Notes: generated by a model not told the origin, from the letters alone. Counted from the first letter of the stretch, positions 1-8,491 are shown. The stretch is 64,000 nucleotides of DNA from Youngiibacter fragilis 232.1 (GCF_000495435.3 NZ_AXUN02000035.1:1-64000), one strand, 5' to 3'. Translations and numbers: made by a program.

Positions 1-23
1 GTTACTTTATCAATTAACCATTG

Positions 24-51
24 TTGACTATTTGTTCAAAATAATCATAAT
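24..51 (+). promoter_or_regulatory. Candidate sigma-A promoter for the ABC importer operon
   Basis: TTGACT at 24-29 and CATAAT at 46-51 are separated by 16 bases. This would give a leader of roughly 150 bases before the substrate-binding protein, with the AAACGTTT palindrome lying downstream of the start site. Read by eye only. Confidence 0.45.
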
Positions 52-97
52 TAATCATGTAGAGCAACAGAAAAGGAACGAAGAGGATTGCGCAATC

Positions 98-111
98 TGT
101 AAACGTTTATT
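98..111. promoter_or_regulatory. Candidate LacI-family operator upstream of importer operon
   Basis: TAAACGTTTA at 100-109 is a perfect 10-base palindrome centred on CG, the usual architecture of LacI-family operators. The same AAACGTTT core recurs at 9661-9668 beside the lacI-type gene of this island, so the most economical reading is that the local repressor binds both. The 98-111 stretch only half matches a CcpA cre site, because its right half lacks the CA end. Confidence 0.5.
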
Positions 112-205
112 GGTGATTCGTATGCATTTCATTTTGAGTAAAATTAAAAATGTATGCATAGGCAGGGGAAATAAGAAAACATGAATAGAATATCAGGAGG
201 ATAAG

Positions 206-1318
206 ATGAAAAGACTAAGGAAGTTCGTAACAATACTATTGGCAGCAGGTTTAATGACATCGGTTCTCGCAGGATGCGCAAGCAAAGCACCTGCGGATGA
301 AAAGAAGACGTATAAACTCACAGTATCAGGAATAGGCGGAAGTCTGAACTACATCCCTGTCTACATAGCTGAGCAGGAAGGCTGGCTGAAGGATGCAAAC
401 CTGGAAATTGAAGAGATAATGTTCACGAACGGTCCGGTCCAGATGGAATCATTATCCTCCAACTCATGGGACCTTGGATTCACAGGAGTAGGCGGAGTAC
501 TGTCAGGAGTCATAGGCTATGATGCGTTGGTCGTCGGAGCCAGCAACACCGATGATGGAACACAGTATGTCTTTGCAAGGAATGATTCAGAGATAGTGAA
601 AGCAGGCTCAGGAAACAGCGAGATCAGCGACAAGATATTCGGAGATGCAGAGTCCTGGAAAGGTAAGGAAATACTCTGTAACACAGGAACAGTTCTGCAG
701 TATCTCCTGATAAAGACTCTTTCGGGATATGGTCTCAAGCCGGATGATGTGAAATTCATAGCGATGGACGCACCTACAGCATACAGCGCATTCCTTGCTG
801 GTCAGGGAGATGTGGCAGTACTTACAGGTTCATCAGGAACCTTCAACATGCTTAAGGATTCAGCGAACTATACTGCGGTATCAAGCGGAACCTGGGCAGA
901 TACAGGACTCATGTGCAACTTCGTGGCAAACAAGAACAGCTACGCTGATGCTGAGAAATACGAAGCGATGAAGATACTCCTTGGGGTATATTTCAAATCA
1001 CTCGATTGGATGAAGGCAAACCCTGATAAGGCGGCAGAATACATGGTTGACTTCTCAGAGGAGAATGGAATAAAGATGGACGCCGAGACTGCGAAGGTAT
1101 ACATGCAGGCGGACAAATACTATACTCTCGAAGAAGCATACCAGATGATAACAACAAAAGCGGATAACAGTGAAGTGACAGTGATGGAAAAGAAGCTTGC
1201 AGATGTCCTCGATTTCTTCATAGCATATGGAAAGTATAAGGCTGCTGACGCCGAAACCTTCAAGGGCAATGCGGATGCGAAGCTTATGAAAGACGTATAT
1301 GAGGCTTCGAAGAAGTAG
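206..1318 (+). CDS. ABC transporter substrate-binding lipoprotein, NitT/TauT (SsuA/TauA-like) family
   Basis: Solute-binding lipoprotein of an ABC importer, expected to sit on the outer face of the membrane and hand substrate to the two permeases encoded next. Residues 1-24 form a lipoprotein signal ending in the lipobox LAGC, with Cys24 as the lipidation site. The mature part has the layout of the nitrate/sulfonate/taurine family: early SGIGGSLNYIPVYIAEQEGW, then a central segment (near 80-100) naming the ligand pocket, then a second lobe. At 370 residues it is slightly longer than many SsuA proteins. An AGGAGG-type ribosome site precedes the ATG. The family binds small anions such as sulfonates, nitrate or pyrimidine precursors; the catabolic genes downstream suggest a polyol, sugar or sugar-acid-like ligand instead. 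The substrate cannot be read from sequence. Confidence 0.9.
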   Translation: MKRLRKFVTILLAAGLMTSVLAGCASKAPADEKKTYKLTVSGIGGSLNYIPVYIAEQEGWLKDANLEIEEIMFTNGPVQMESLSSNSWDLGFTGVGGVLSGVIGYDALVVGASNTDDGTQYVFARNDSEIVKAGSGNSEISDKIFGDAESWKGKEILCNTGTVLQYLLIKTLSGYGLKPDDVKFIAMDAPTAYSAFLAGQGDVAVLTGSSGTFNMLKDSANYTAVSSGTWADTGLMCNFVANKNSYADAEKYEAMKILLGVYFKSLDWMKANPDKAAEYMVDFSEENGIKMDAETAKVYMQADKYYTLEEAYQMITTKADNSEVTVMEKKLADVLDFFIAYGKYKAADAETFKGNADAKLMKDVYEASKK

Positions 1319-1340
1319 GTAACGCAAACAAATCTATGTG

Positions 1341-1371
1341 GTCTCCTGCTGTTCTTAGAATGGCAGGAGAC
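1341..1371 (+). promoter_or_regulatory. Intercistronic hairpin between binding protein and permease
   Basis: GTCTCCTGC at 1341-1349 pairs perfectly with GCAGGAGAC at 1363-1371 across a 13-base loop. There is no run of T after it, so it is more likely an mRNA-stabilising or partial-termination hairpin than a full terminator. Such hairpins commonly allow more binding protein than membrane components to be made. Confidence 0.6.
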
Positions 1372-1393
1372 ACTGTTTAGAAGGATGGTATTT

Positions 1394-2212
1394 ATGATAA
1401 ACAAGGATCAACTGGAACTGAAGTACCAGGAATGGGAAAAGAAGAAAAAAAGCGAGGACATGCAGCTTATCCTGCTGAGCGTTCTGGGTATATTCTCGTT
1501 CTTCGCCATCTGGCAGCTGGCAAGCATGACAGGTATCATAGACCAGAAGCTGCTACCACCGCCCACCAGGATATTCGAAACGCTGATGGACAAGTTCGTG
1601 AACAAGGAGCCTGACGGAAATGTTCTCCTTGTCAATATGCTGGCAAGTCTCCAGGTTGCACTCTCTGGATTCCTCCTTGCGATAGTCATAGGTATACCAC
1701 TTGGTTTGGTGATGGGTTGGTGGTCTTATGCGAACCAGTTCCTAAGGCCCATATTCGAGCTCATAAGGCCGATTCCGCCGATAGCATGGATACCGCTTGT
1801 GGTGGTCTGGTTCGGGATAGGGCTGCAGGCAAAGGCCCTCATCATATTCTTCACTGCCTTCGTACCGTGCGTGATAAACTCATATACTGGGATCAGACTT
1901 ACAAACCAGACTTATATCAACGTAAGCAAGACATTCGGAGCATCGAACTTTGAAATATTCTACAAGGTAGGCATACCTTACTCACTGCCCATGGTATTCG
2001 CAGGTATAAGGGTTGCACTCGGAAACTCCTGGTCGACTCTGGTCGCTGCTGAAATGCTTGCAGCCAGCGCTGGACTTGGGTACATGATCCAGCTCGGTCG
2101 TACGATAGCAAGACCTGACCTTGTCATAGTAGGCATGGTCGTAATCGGGGCAATGGGAGCAGTCCTTTCCATGATATTGTCAAAAGTTGAGAAAAGGTTC
2201 CTGAAGGGATGA
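1394..2212 (+). CDS. ABC transporter permease 1 (SsuC/TauC-like)
   Basis: Membrane-spanning subunit of the importer, BPD_transp_1 family. The start at 1394 (MINKDQLELKYQ) is preferred over an ATG at 1385 because AAGGATGG at 1381-1388 is then a well-spaced ribosome site. The 272-residue protein has a hydrophilic N-terminus of about 22 residues, then five or six hydrophobic helices and the family sequence FELIRPIPPIAWIPLVVVWFG near 115-137. The EAA loop that docks on the ATPase lies around residues 170-200 (near FGASNFEIFYKVGIPYSLP). It is paralogous to the next gene, and the two probably form a heterodimeric channel. Genes 1394-4545 are tightly packed and form one operon. Confidence 0.9.
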   Translation: MINKDQLELKYQEWEKKKKSEDMQLILLSVLGIFSFFAIWQLASMTGIIDQKLLPPPTRIFETLMDKFVNKEPDGNVLLVNMLASLQVALSGFLLAIVIGIPLGLVMGWWSYANQFLRPIFELIRPIPPIAWIPLVVVWFGIGLQAKALIIFFTAFVPCVINSYTGIRLTNQTYINVSKTFGASNFEIFYKVGIPYSLPMVFAGIRVALGNSWSTLVAAEMLAASAGLGYMIQLGRTIARPDLVIVGMVVIGAMGAVLSMILSKVEKRFLKG

Positions 2213-2252
2213 CAGGAATCCGCAGAAATAAGATGAAACGAGGTCTGGATAG

Positions 2253-3035
2253 ATGGTAAACACATCCAAGATTACAATAAAGAAGCTCATATACAATTTG
2301 CTGCCGGTAGCAGCAGTGGCTCTGATACTCTTTGGCTGGATAATTTTCGCGACGAAGAATCCAAAGCTGATGCCAGCTCCATTGGCAGTTTGGGAAAGGC
2401 TCATCAGGTCATTCGAGAAGCCGATAGCAAAGACAAACCTCTTCGGTCATGCATGGGCGAGCCTTTCGAGGGTACTTCTTGCACTCATGTTCGCATGGAC
2501 ATTCGGAATAGCATTCGGAATACTCATAGGGTGGAGCAAAAAGGCTAAAGCCTTCTTCGGAAGCATATTTGAAGTGATTAGGCCCATACCTCCAATCGCC
2601 TGGATACCGATCATCATCATGTGGTTCGGGATCGGCGAGTTTCCAAAGGTGCTCCTTGTATTCATAGGAACCTTCGTACCCCTTGTCATCAACACATCCG
2701 TCGGGATATCGATGGTTGACAAGATAAATATCGATGTAGGTAAGGTGTTTGGAGGTAACAACAGACAGATACTTATGGATATTGTAGTGCCAACGGCACT
2801 TCCATCAATATTCGCAGGTATCAGGACATCGGTTTCCTCCGGCTGGACTACAGTCCTGGCGGCTGAAATGCTCGGTGCGCAGAAGGGACTTGGATCCCTG
2901 GTAACAAGGGGCTGGCAGGGAAGTGATATGGCGCTTGTGCTTGTAGCGGTAATAACCATAGCCATAATAGGTTCACTTTTGTCAGTGATCCTCACCAAAC
3001 TTGAAAAGGTGGTGTGCCCATGGAACAACATATGA
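2253..3035 (+). CDS. ABC transporter permease 2 (SsuC/TauC-like)
   Basis: Second permease subunit, 260 residues, with the same signature stretch as its neighbour (FEVIRPIPPIAWIPIIIMWFG) and the same EAA-type loop (VFGGNNRQILMDIVVPTALP). GAGG lies nine bases before the ATG. Most SsuABC/TauABC systems encode a single permease that homodimerises; here two diverged copies sit side by side, matching the two diverged ATPases that follow. The importer is therefore likely a heterotetramer with one copy of each chain. The gene overlaps the start of the first ATPase. Confidence 0.9.
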   Translation: MVNTSKITIKKLIYNLLPVAAVALILFGWIIFATKNPKLMPAPLAVWERLIRSFEKPIAKTNLFGHAWASLSRVLLALMFAWTFGIAFGILIGWSKKAKAFFGSIFEVIRPIPPIAWIPIIIMWFGIGEFPKVLLVFIGTFVPLVINTSVGISMVDKINIDVGKVFGGNNRQILMDIVVPTALPSIFAGIRTSVSSGWTTVLAAEMLGAQKGLGSLVTRGWQGSDMALVLVAVITIAIIGSLLSVILTKLEKVVCPWNNI

Positions 3036-3784
3036 GAAAGATAATGGAGATACAGGACATATCAAAGACTTTCTTTTCCAAGAAGGGTATGTTCACAGCA
3101 ATTGAAGATGTTTCCTTCGATGTAAGAGAAGGGGAGTTCCTGGTAATACTGGGACCCGGAAGATGCGGAAAGACAGTCCTGCTTAACATGCTTGCTGGCC
3201 TGATTGACAAGACCACAGGCAGAGTCCTGCTTGACGGAAAGGAAGTATCAGGAACAGACTCAAAGATAAGCATGGTATTCCAGAAGCTTGCACTCATGCC
3301 ATTCAAGACTGTCCAGGAGAACGTAGAGCTAGGACTGAAGTTCAGTGGTATGCCAAAATCGAAGAGGCAGGAGATTTCCCAGCACTACATAGACCTGGTA
3401 GGACTGAAGGGATTCGAGAAGTCATATCCGAGCCAGCTTTCAGGCGGAATGAAGCAGAGGGTAGGCATAGCAAGGGCGTACGCGACAAAGCCTGAGATAC
3501 TTATCATGGACGAACCTTTCGGACAGCTGGACGCCCAGACAAGGTACTCAATGCAGAACGAGATACTGAGGATCTGGCAGGAGGAGAAGAGGACCGTGAT
3601 CTTCGTGACAAACAACATTGAAGAGGCGTGCTACCTTGGAGACAGGATAATCCTCCTCAGCGAGTGCCCGGCAAAGGTCAAGAAGATATACGAGATAGAG
3701 ATAGAGAGGCCGAGGAACATGATAAGCAGGGAGTTCCTTAAGCTAAGGACAGACATATCAGACAATACGGACCTGGCCATTTGA
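3020..3784 (+). CDS. ABC transporter ATPase 1 (SsuB/TauB-like), with altered Walker A and H-loop
   Basis: Nucleotide-binding subunit. Start chosen at ATG 3020 because AAGGTGG (3006-3012) is then correctly spaced; the reading frame overlaps the permease stop by 16 bases. Motifs, numbered from this start: Walker A GPGRCGKT at 45-52, in which the usual second glycine of GxxGxGKS is Arg48; Q-loop Gln88; intact signature LSGGM at 140-144; Walker B ILIMDE with Glu165; and VTNNI at 196-200 where the switch histidine (VTHD/N) is replaced by Asn198. The signature is therefore normal while the ATP-contacting side is degenerate. This is the mirror image of the next gene. The reading frame is intact with a full-length C-terminus, so decay is unlikely. 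Confidence 0.9.
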   Translation: MEQHMRKIMEIQDISKTFFSKKGMFTAIEDVSFDVREGEFLVILGPGRCGKTVLLNMLAGLIDKTTGRVLLDGKEVSGTDSKISMVFQKLALMPFKTVQENVELGLKFSGMPKSKRQEISQHYIDLVGLKGFEKSYPSQLSGGMKQRVGIARAYATKPEILIMDEPFGQLDAQTRYSMQNEILRIWQEEKRTVIFVTNNIEEACYLGDRIILLSECPAKVKKIYEIEIERPRNMISREFLKLRTDISDNTDLAI

Positions 3785-3792
3785 GGTGGAAT

Positions 3793-4545
3793 ATGGAGAT
3801 TAAAGAGAGAGAGACCAAAATCAAGGTAGAGAACCTTACCAAGAAATTCGGAGACCTGCTTGTCCTCGACAACATGAACTTTGAGATCAAGAAGAATGAG
3901 TTCGTCTGTGTAGTTGGGCCTACAGGCTGCGGGAAGACTACCTTCCTCAACTGCCTGACCAAGATATATGATACGACGGCAGGAGAGATATACATAGACA
4001 ACGAGCCTGCAGATCCAAGGAAGCATAACCTATCCTTTGTCTTCCAGGAGCCATCTGCACTTCCATGGCTTACCGTAAAGGAAAACCTGGAATATGGGCT
4101 CAAGATCAAGAGGGTACCGCAGGATGAGATAGACAGGCGTGTGACCAAGATAATCAAGCTCATGGGACTTCAGGACGTGACGGATTCCTATCCAAGGGAG
4201 CTTTCGGTAAGCGTGGAGCAGAGGATAATAATCGGCAGGTCATTTGCGATGCAGCCGGACCTCCTGCTCATGGATGAGCCCTATGGCCAGATGGACATCA
4301 AGATGAGATTCTATCTGGAGGATGAGGTAATAAGGCTCTGGAAGGAGCTGGGAAGCACAGTAGTATTCATAACACACAACATCGAGGAAGCGGTTTATCT
4401 TGCAGAGAGGGTGCTTATACTTTCCAACAAGCCAGCCAACGTCAAGGAAGAGCTCATAATTGACCTTCCGCACCCAAGGGACATAACAGACCCCAAGTTC
4501 ATAGAGTACCGTAACTACATAACTAACAAGATAAAGTGGTGGTAA
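3793..4545 (+). CDS. ABC transporter ATPase 2 (SsuB/TauB-like), with degenerate signature motif
   Basis: Second nucleotide-binding subunit, 250 residues from ATG 3793; a TTG at 3781 overlapping the upstream stop is a possible alternative, but GAGGTGG at 3783-3789 favours the ATG. Walker A GPTGCGKT (42-49), Q-loop (FQEPSALPW), Walker B LLLMDE (Glu162) and H-loop His195 (ITHNIEEA) are all canonical. The signature is not: LSVSVEQR at 137-144 replaces LSGGxxQR, losing both glycines. In an ABC dimer each ATP site uses Walker A/B/H of one chain and the signature of the other. Pairing with the upstream ATPase would give one fully canonical and one fully degenerate site, so the two proteins look co-evolved as an obligate heterodimer. 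Confidence 0.9.
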   Translation: MEIKERETKIKVENLTKKFGDLLVLDNMNFEIKKNEFVCVVGPTGCGKTTFLNCLTKIYDTTAGEIYIDNEPADPRKHNLSFVFQEPSALPWLTVKENLEYGLKIKRVPQDEIDRRVTKIIKLMGLQDVTDSYPRELSVSVEQRIIIGRSFAMQPDLLLMDEPYGQMDIKMRFYLEDEVIRLWKELGSTVVFITHNIEEAVYLAERVLILSNKPANVKEELIIDLPHPRDITDPKFIEYRNYITNKIKWW

Positions 4546-4553
4546 GGATGGGA

Positions 4554-5342
4554 ATGGAATTAAAGGGAAAGGTTTCGATAATCACAGGCGGAGCAAGAGG
4601 GATAGGAAAGAGCATAGCTGAAAAGTTCGTAGCGGAGGGTTCGACTGTCATCATCGCTGACGTGCTTGAGACAGGAGAGGATACGGCAAGGGAGCTTGGT
4701 GAAGGCTGCCATTTCGTGAGGATCGACCTCAGGAAAAGGGAAGATATATTCAGGATGGCTGACGAGGTCAATGAGAAATTCGGCAAGATCGATGTGCTCG
4801 TCAACTGTGCCGGTATAGCAAGGCCATGTCCGACCCTCAAGCTGTCAGAAGAGCTTCTGGATGAAGTGATAGACATCAATCTGAAAGCGCCGCTATTCTG
4901 CTCACAGGCTGTTGGAAAGCACATGAGGAAGAATGGCGGAGGAAGCATAGTGAACATTTCATCTGGAAATACCCTGATGATAAACGTGGGCAGGACTCCC
5001 TACGGCATAACCAAGGGTGCGGTGAACATGCTTACAAAGCAGCTTGGAGCCGAGTGGGCGATCTATAACATCAAGGTAAATGCGATAGCCCCGGGCTGGA
5101 TCAGGACTGAAATGGTTGAAAAACCCCTGAAATCAGGAATTCTGGATGAGAAGAAGATACTTTCCGTATCTCCGATCGGAAGGTTCGGGAAGCCGGAGGA
5201 AATAGCTAACCTTGCTCTTTTCCTTGCGAGCGGGAGGTCTGACTACATGGTTGGCCAGATAATATCGTCGGACGGCGGCTGGAACTTGGGGATAATGCCT
5301 GATGCACTTGACTACATCAGGGAAAACGACATGGAGGAATAG
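4554..5342 (+). CDS. Short-chain dehydrogenase/reductase (SDR)
   Basis: Classical SDR, 262 residues, expected to interconvert a hydroxyl and a ketone with NAD(P). Start at 4554 (MELKGKVSIITGG) chosen because AAGGA lies five bases upstream; in-frame GTG and ATG codons slightly upstream lack a spaced ribosome site. Cofactor motif TGGARGIG at 11-18, NCAG at 84-87, active-site Ser near 136-137, and the catalytic pair Tyr150/Lys154 (YGITK) are all present. An acidic residue after the second beta strand (ADVLE) suggests NAD preference. Its position directly behind the importer, nine bases after the ATPase stop, suggests it oxidises the imported compound or its first product. Resembles gluconate 5-dehydrogenase and 3-oxoacyl-ACP reductase families; exact substrate unknown. 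Confidence 0.88.
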   Translation: MELKGKVSIITGGARGIGKSIAEKFVAEGSTVIIADVLETGEDTARELGEGCHFVRIDLRKREDIFRMADEVNEKFGKIDVLVNCAGIARPCPTLKLSEELLDEVIDINLKAPLFCSQAVGKHMRKNGGGSIVNISSGNTLMINVGRTPYGITKGAVNMLTKQLGAEWAIYNIKVNAIAPGWIRTEMVEKPLKSGILDEKKILSVSPIGRFGKPEEIANLALFLASGRSDYMVGQIISSDGGWNLGIMPDALDYIRENDMEE

Positions 5343-5344
5343 CA

Positions 5345-6361
5345 TTGAAGGTAGTATGCGTATATGGAAAAGAAGACCTTGCGATAACCGAATATGAGAG
5401 GCCTGTCTGCAGACCAGGGCATGCAGTTGTGAGGATGGAGATGTGCGGAGTGTGCGGTTCCGATGTCACAGCCTACAGGGGCAGCAATCCCACTGTCAAA
5501 TATCCAATTGAGGGTATAGGACATGAAGGCGTTGGTGAGATAGTAGAGATAATGGACCCGGACAACAATTTAAGCGTTGGGGACAGGGTAGCCCTGGAGC
5601 CATATGTACCGTGCGGGGAATGTCCAATGTGCCTGCAGGGCAGGTTCAACAACTGCGAGAACCTGAAGGTCTGCGGGGTGCACAAGAACGGAATGATGGC
5701 AGAGTATTTCCTTCATCCTGTGTCGCTTCTCCACAGGATCCCAGACACATTGAGCTACAGGGATGCCTGCCTCGTTGAGCCATTCACCATAGGCCTCCAT
5801 GCCATTACAAGGGCCCAGGTCAAGAAGGATGACTACTGCGTGGTTTTTGGGGCAGGGACCATTGGTCTCCTTGCAGCACTCGGTATAAAGCTGTATGGCG
5901 GAAAACCAGTGCTTGTGGATGTCATCGAAAGCAGGCTCAACTTTGCAAGGGAAGTCGGCATTGAAGCAACGATAAACTCTATGAATGAGGATGTGGCAGC
6001 AAGGCTCAGGGAGATATCAGGCGGAAGACTTCCAAATGTGATGATAGAATGCACTGGATCCCAGGCAGTCCTTCGGAACATCCACGAATACGTCGCACAT
6101 GGAGCCAACGTAGCACTTGTCGGATGGCCGCATGACCTTGTTCCTCTAAACCAGGTAAGGCTCATGCAGAAGGAAGTGACGATCTATACAAGCAGGAATT
6201 CAAACAGTAAGTTCCCTGAGTCAATGGGATATATAGCAGATGGACTGATACCTGTGGACAGCATAATAACCTCGAACACTGACCTTGACGGGCTTGAGGA
6301 CGTGATCAGGGATATGATTGTCAATCCGGACAAGTATCTGAAGGTAGTAGCGAAGATCTAG
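5345..6361 (+). CDS. Zinc-dependent medium-chain alcohol/polyol dehydrogenase
   Basis: MDR-superfamily dehydrogenase, 338 residues, starting at TTG 5345 with GGAGG seven bases before it. Catalytic zinc ligands are visible as Cys37 (CGVCGSD) and His60-Glu61 (GHEGVGE); the structural zinc site is the four cysteines at 90, 93, 96 and 104. A Rossmann motif (VFGAGTIGLL) follows near 170. The overall pattern is that of sorbitol, threonine, L-idonate and galactitol-1-phosphate dehydrogenases. It follows the SDR by two bases, so a two-step oxidation/reduction (net epimerisation or alditol-to-ketose conversion) is plausible. Substrate is inferred only from context. Confidence 0.87.
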   Translation: MKVVCVYGKEDLAITEYERPVCRPGHAVVRMEMCGVCGSDVTAYRGSNPTVKYPIEGIGHEGVGEIVEIMDPDNNLSVGDRVALEPYVPCGECPMCLQGRFNNCENLKVCGVHKNGMMAEYFLHPVSLLHRIPDTLSYRDACLVEPFTIGLHAITRAQVKKDDYCVVFGAGTIGLLAALGIKLYGGKPVLVDVIESRLNFAREVGIEATINSMNEDVAARLREISGGRLPNVMIECTGSQAVLRNIHEYVAHGANVALVGWPHDLVPLNQVRLMQKEVTIYTSRNSNSKFPESMGYIADGLIPVDSIITSNTDLDGLEDVIRDMIVNPDKYLKVVAKI

Positions 6362-6383
6362 CGAATGAATTGGAGATGATGTG

Positions 6384-7247
6384 ATGCTCGTATCTACGAA
6401 GGAAATGCTGCAGGACGCGCGCAGGAACCATTACGCGGTAGCTGCCATAAATACCCAGGGCGGTCAGTATGACATAATAAGGGCGATAGTCGATGCAGCT
6501 GAAAACAGGAAGGCGCCGATTATCCTCGCCCACTATGAGAGCACAGGTGCCTATTCAGGCAACGAGTGGTTCTATGAGAATGCGAAATATCTGGCAAACA
6601 AGGTGTCAGTGCCTGTCGGCATACACCTTGACCACGGCTCGAGCTTCGGAATATGCATGGAGGCGCTGAAGCTCGGCTTCACCTCCATAATGTATGACGC
6701 AAGCGAGAAGAGTATAGAAAGGAACATAGAGGAATCAAATGAGATCATCAGGATTGCCCATGCCTTCAACGTGCCTGTTGAGGTGGAGATAGGTGCACTT
6801 CAGAGACTTGACGACGGTGTGGCGACTGACATCGATGCAAATATCGTGTCCTCGAAGACTGTCATAGGTTTCCTTGACAAGTGCAGACCGGATTCCCTTG
6901 CAATAGGCATAGGCAACGCTCACGGTTTTTACCATGAGACTCCGAACCTGAGGCTCGACATACTTGACGATGTTTCAAGGCACTCAGACATCCCGCTCGT
7001 GCTGCATGGCTGCACCGGAATGGACGACAACCAGGTGAGGGAGGCCATAAGGAAGGGAATATCCAAGATCAACTACGGAACCCTGATAAGGTCGAAATAC
7101 GTTGAATTCCTTAAGGAAGGCATACAGAACCTTGACCATCAGGACCATACCTGGAAGATTTCAAGATATGCATCTGCAAAGCTGACAAAGGTTGTAGAGG
7201 AGATAATTGAACTGTCGGGGTCTGAAGGAAAGGCATACAATTACTGA
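6384..7247 (+). CDS. Class II (zinc) ketose-bisphosphate aldolase, copy 1
   Basis: 287-residue aldolase of the fructose/tagatose-bisphosphate type. ATG 6384 gives the typical family N-terminus MLVSTKEML; a GTG one codon earlier is also possible. HLDHG at 81-85 supplies the catalytic Asp and a zinc His. YDASEKS, the glutamate-bearing VEVEIGAL, the histidine in GNAHGFY and VLHGCTGM followed by KINYGT complete the zinc and phosphate sites. It cleaves a ketose (bis)phosphate into dihydroxyacetone phosphate and an aldehyde. It is the last gene of the first operon. The insertion between strands that distinguishes tagatose from fructose specificity cannot be judged by eye. Confidence 0.9.
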   Translation: MLVSTKEMLQDARRNHYAVAAINTQGGQYDIIRAIVDAAENRKAPIILAHYESTGAYSGNEWFYENAKYLANKVSVPVGIHLDHGSSFGICMEALKLGFTSIMYDASEKSIERNIEESNEIIRIAHAFNVPVEVEIGALQRLDDGVATDIDANIVSSKTVIGFLDKCRPDSLAIGIGNAHGFYHETPNLRLDILDDVSRHSDIPLVLHGCTGMDDNQVREAIRKGISKINYGTLIRSKYVEFLKEGIQNLDHQDHTWKISRYASAKLTKVVEEIIELSGSEGKAYNY

Positions 7248-7312
7248 TACAAAAAAATGCAATCCATAGATAAGGAATGTTTTTCTAAAAATAAGACAGA
7301 ATATTCTGATAC

Positions 7313-7330
7313 AACAGCATTGTTGCTGTT
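7313..7330. promoter_or_regulatory. Inverted repeat upstream of second aldolase
   Basis: AACAGCA (7313-7319) pairs with TGCTGTT (7324-7330) around a four-base centre in the 104-base gap between the two aldolase genes. It sits about 20 bases before the ATG and just upstream of the ribosome site. It could be an operator or a small mRNA hairpin; no T tract follows. Confidence 0.4.
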
Positions 7331-7351
7331 AAATGCAAAGGAGCGTGGATC

Positions 7352-8491
7352 ATGCCAGTAATTTCAATGAAGCCCATACTTGATGCGGCTGACTCATATT
7401 GCTACGGTCAGGGAGCGTTCAATGTGAACAGTGTCTCCCAGATAAGGGCGGCAATAGAGATACATGAGCTGCTTCATTCGCCGGCGATAATCCAGGGAGC
7501 AGAGCTCGCCAACGGATTCATGGGCGGAAGGGTGGATTTCAAGAACTCCAGTCTGGAGGATATAAGGCGGGGAGCGAAGAACATAGGTGATGCCGTCTGG
7601 AAATATGGTGAGTACTCCAAAGTACCGATAGCTCTCCATCTGGACCATGGGAGCAGCCTCGATGTAGTCAAGGCCTGCATTGACGGTGGGTATACCTCGG
7701 TCATGATAGATGGGTCCGCACTGGGCTTTGAGGACAACATGGAACTTACAAGGGAAGCTGTCAGGTTCGCACATGCGAGAGGTGTCTCGGTTGAGGGTGA
7801 GCTTGGTATCCTGGCAGGGGTCGAGGACCATGTCCACTCAGGCAGTTCAACCTATACGAACCCCATCTCAGCCCTGGAGTTCGTACAAAAGACAGGAGTT
7901 GATGCCCTTGCCATATCCTATGGCACCATGCACGGCCCTGTGAAGGGCAAGGACGTCAAGCTTAGGAAAGAGGTAGTAATAGCAATCAGGGAGCTTTTCA
8001 GGCATTCAGGCGTAAGCGCTTCACTCGTATCCCACGGGTCATCCACAGTGCCCAGATACATACTTGAAGACCTGAAGAACCTTGGATGCAGTCTGTCCAG
8101 TGCTGAAGGGATACCGATATCAGAGATCAAGGAAGCCATAAGGGCAGGGATATCGAAGATCAACGTGGATACTGACATAAGGCTTGCTGTATCAAGGAAC
8201 CTGAGGGAGTTCTTCAGCGAAGGAAGAAGAAGGTCATCCGCATCACTTGGCGGTGTCCTTGGATCCCTTGAGGAGAAGAAAGACCAGATCGACCCAAGGC
8301 AGTTCCTGTCGACCGTAATGGACTCAGTGATGACAGGAATGGAATCTGATGGAGACATAAGTGACCTTAACAATGAAATAGGGAATGGCGTCAAGGAAAT
8401 ACTGGCTCAGCTGATAGTGGAATTCGGTTCGGCAGGTAGGGCATCGCTGGTAAGGATGAAGTCGCTCTCAGAGATGGCATCGGTTTATTGA
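7352..8491 (+). CDS. Class II aldolase, copy 2 (longer class IIB form)
   Basis: A second, only distantly related class II aldolase, 379 residues and so about 90 longer than copy 1. AAGGAG precedes ATG 7352. HLDHGSS with Asp98/His99, MIDGSALGFEDN, the EGELG segment, YGTMHGP and VSHGSS followed by KINVDTD are the catalytic and phosphate-binding stations. Extra sequence lies between YGTMHGPVKG and the VSHGSS block and in the C-terminal third (around 290-360), as in larger fructose-bisphosphate aldolases. Having two aldolases in one island suggests either two substrates (different stereochemistry or chain length) or replacement of a chromosomal enzyme. Confidence 0.87.
   Translation: MPVISMKPILDAADSYCYGQGAFNVNSVSQIRAAIEIHELLHSPAIIQGAELANGFMGGRVDFKNSSLEDIRRGAKNIGDAVWKYGEYSKVPIALHLDHGSSLDVVKACIDGGYTSVMIDGSALGFEDNMELTREAVRFAHARGVSVEGELGILAGVEDHVHSGSSTYTNPISALEFVQKTGVDALAISYGTMHGPVKGKDVKLRKEVVIAIRELFRHSGVSASLVSHGSSTVPRYILEDLKNLGCSLSSAEGIPISEIKEAIRAGISKINVDTDIRLAVSRNLREFFSEGRRRSSASLGGVLGSLEEKKDQIDPRQFLSTVMDSVMTGMESDGDISDLNNEIGNGVKEILAQLIVEFGSAGRASLVRMKSLSEMASVY

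Noticed and set aside
98-111. Catabolite-responsive (cre) site
   Set aside because: Only the left half fits the cre consensus. The same core reappears at a LacI-type gene, so a local LacI operator is a better explanation.
2447-3031. Large minus-strand open frame opposite permease 2
   Set aside because: It is a shadow of a strong + strand gene, with no ribosome site and unnatural composition (Met/Ile/Ser/Pro-rich).
206-4545. Plain sulfonate/taurine uptake operon
   Set aside because: No FMN monooxygenase (SsuD/TauD) or other desulfonation gene is present; the downstream genes are sugar-type dehydrogenases and aldolases.
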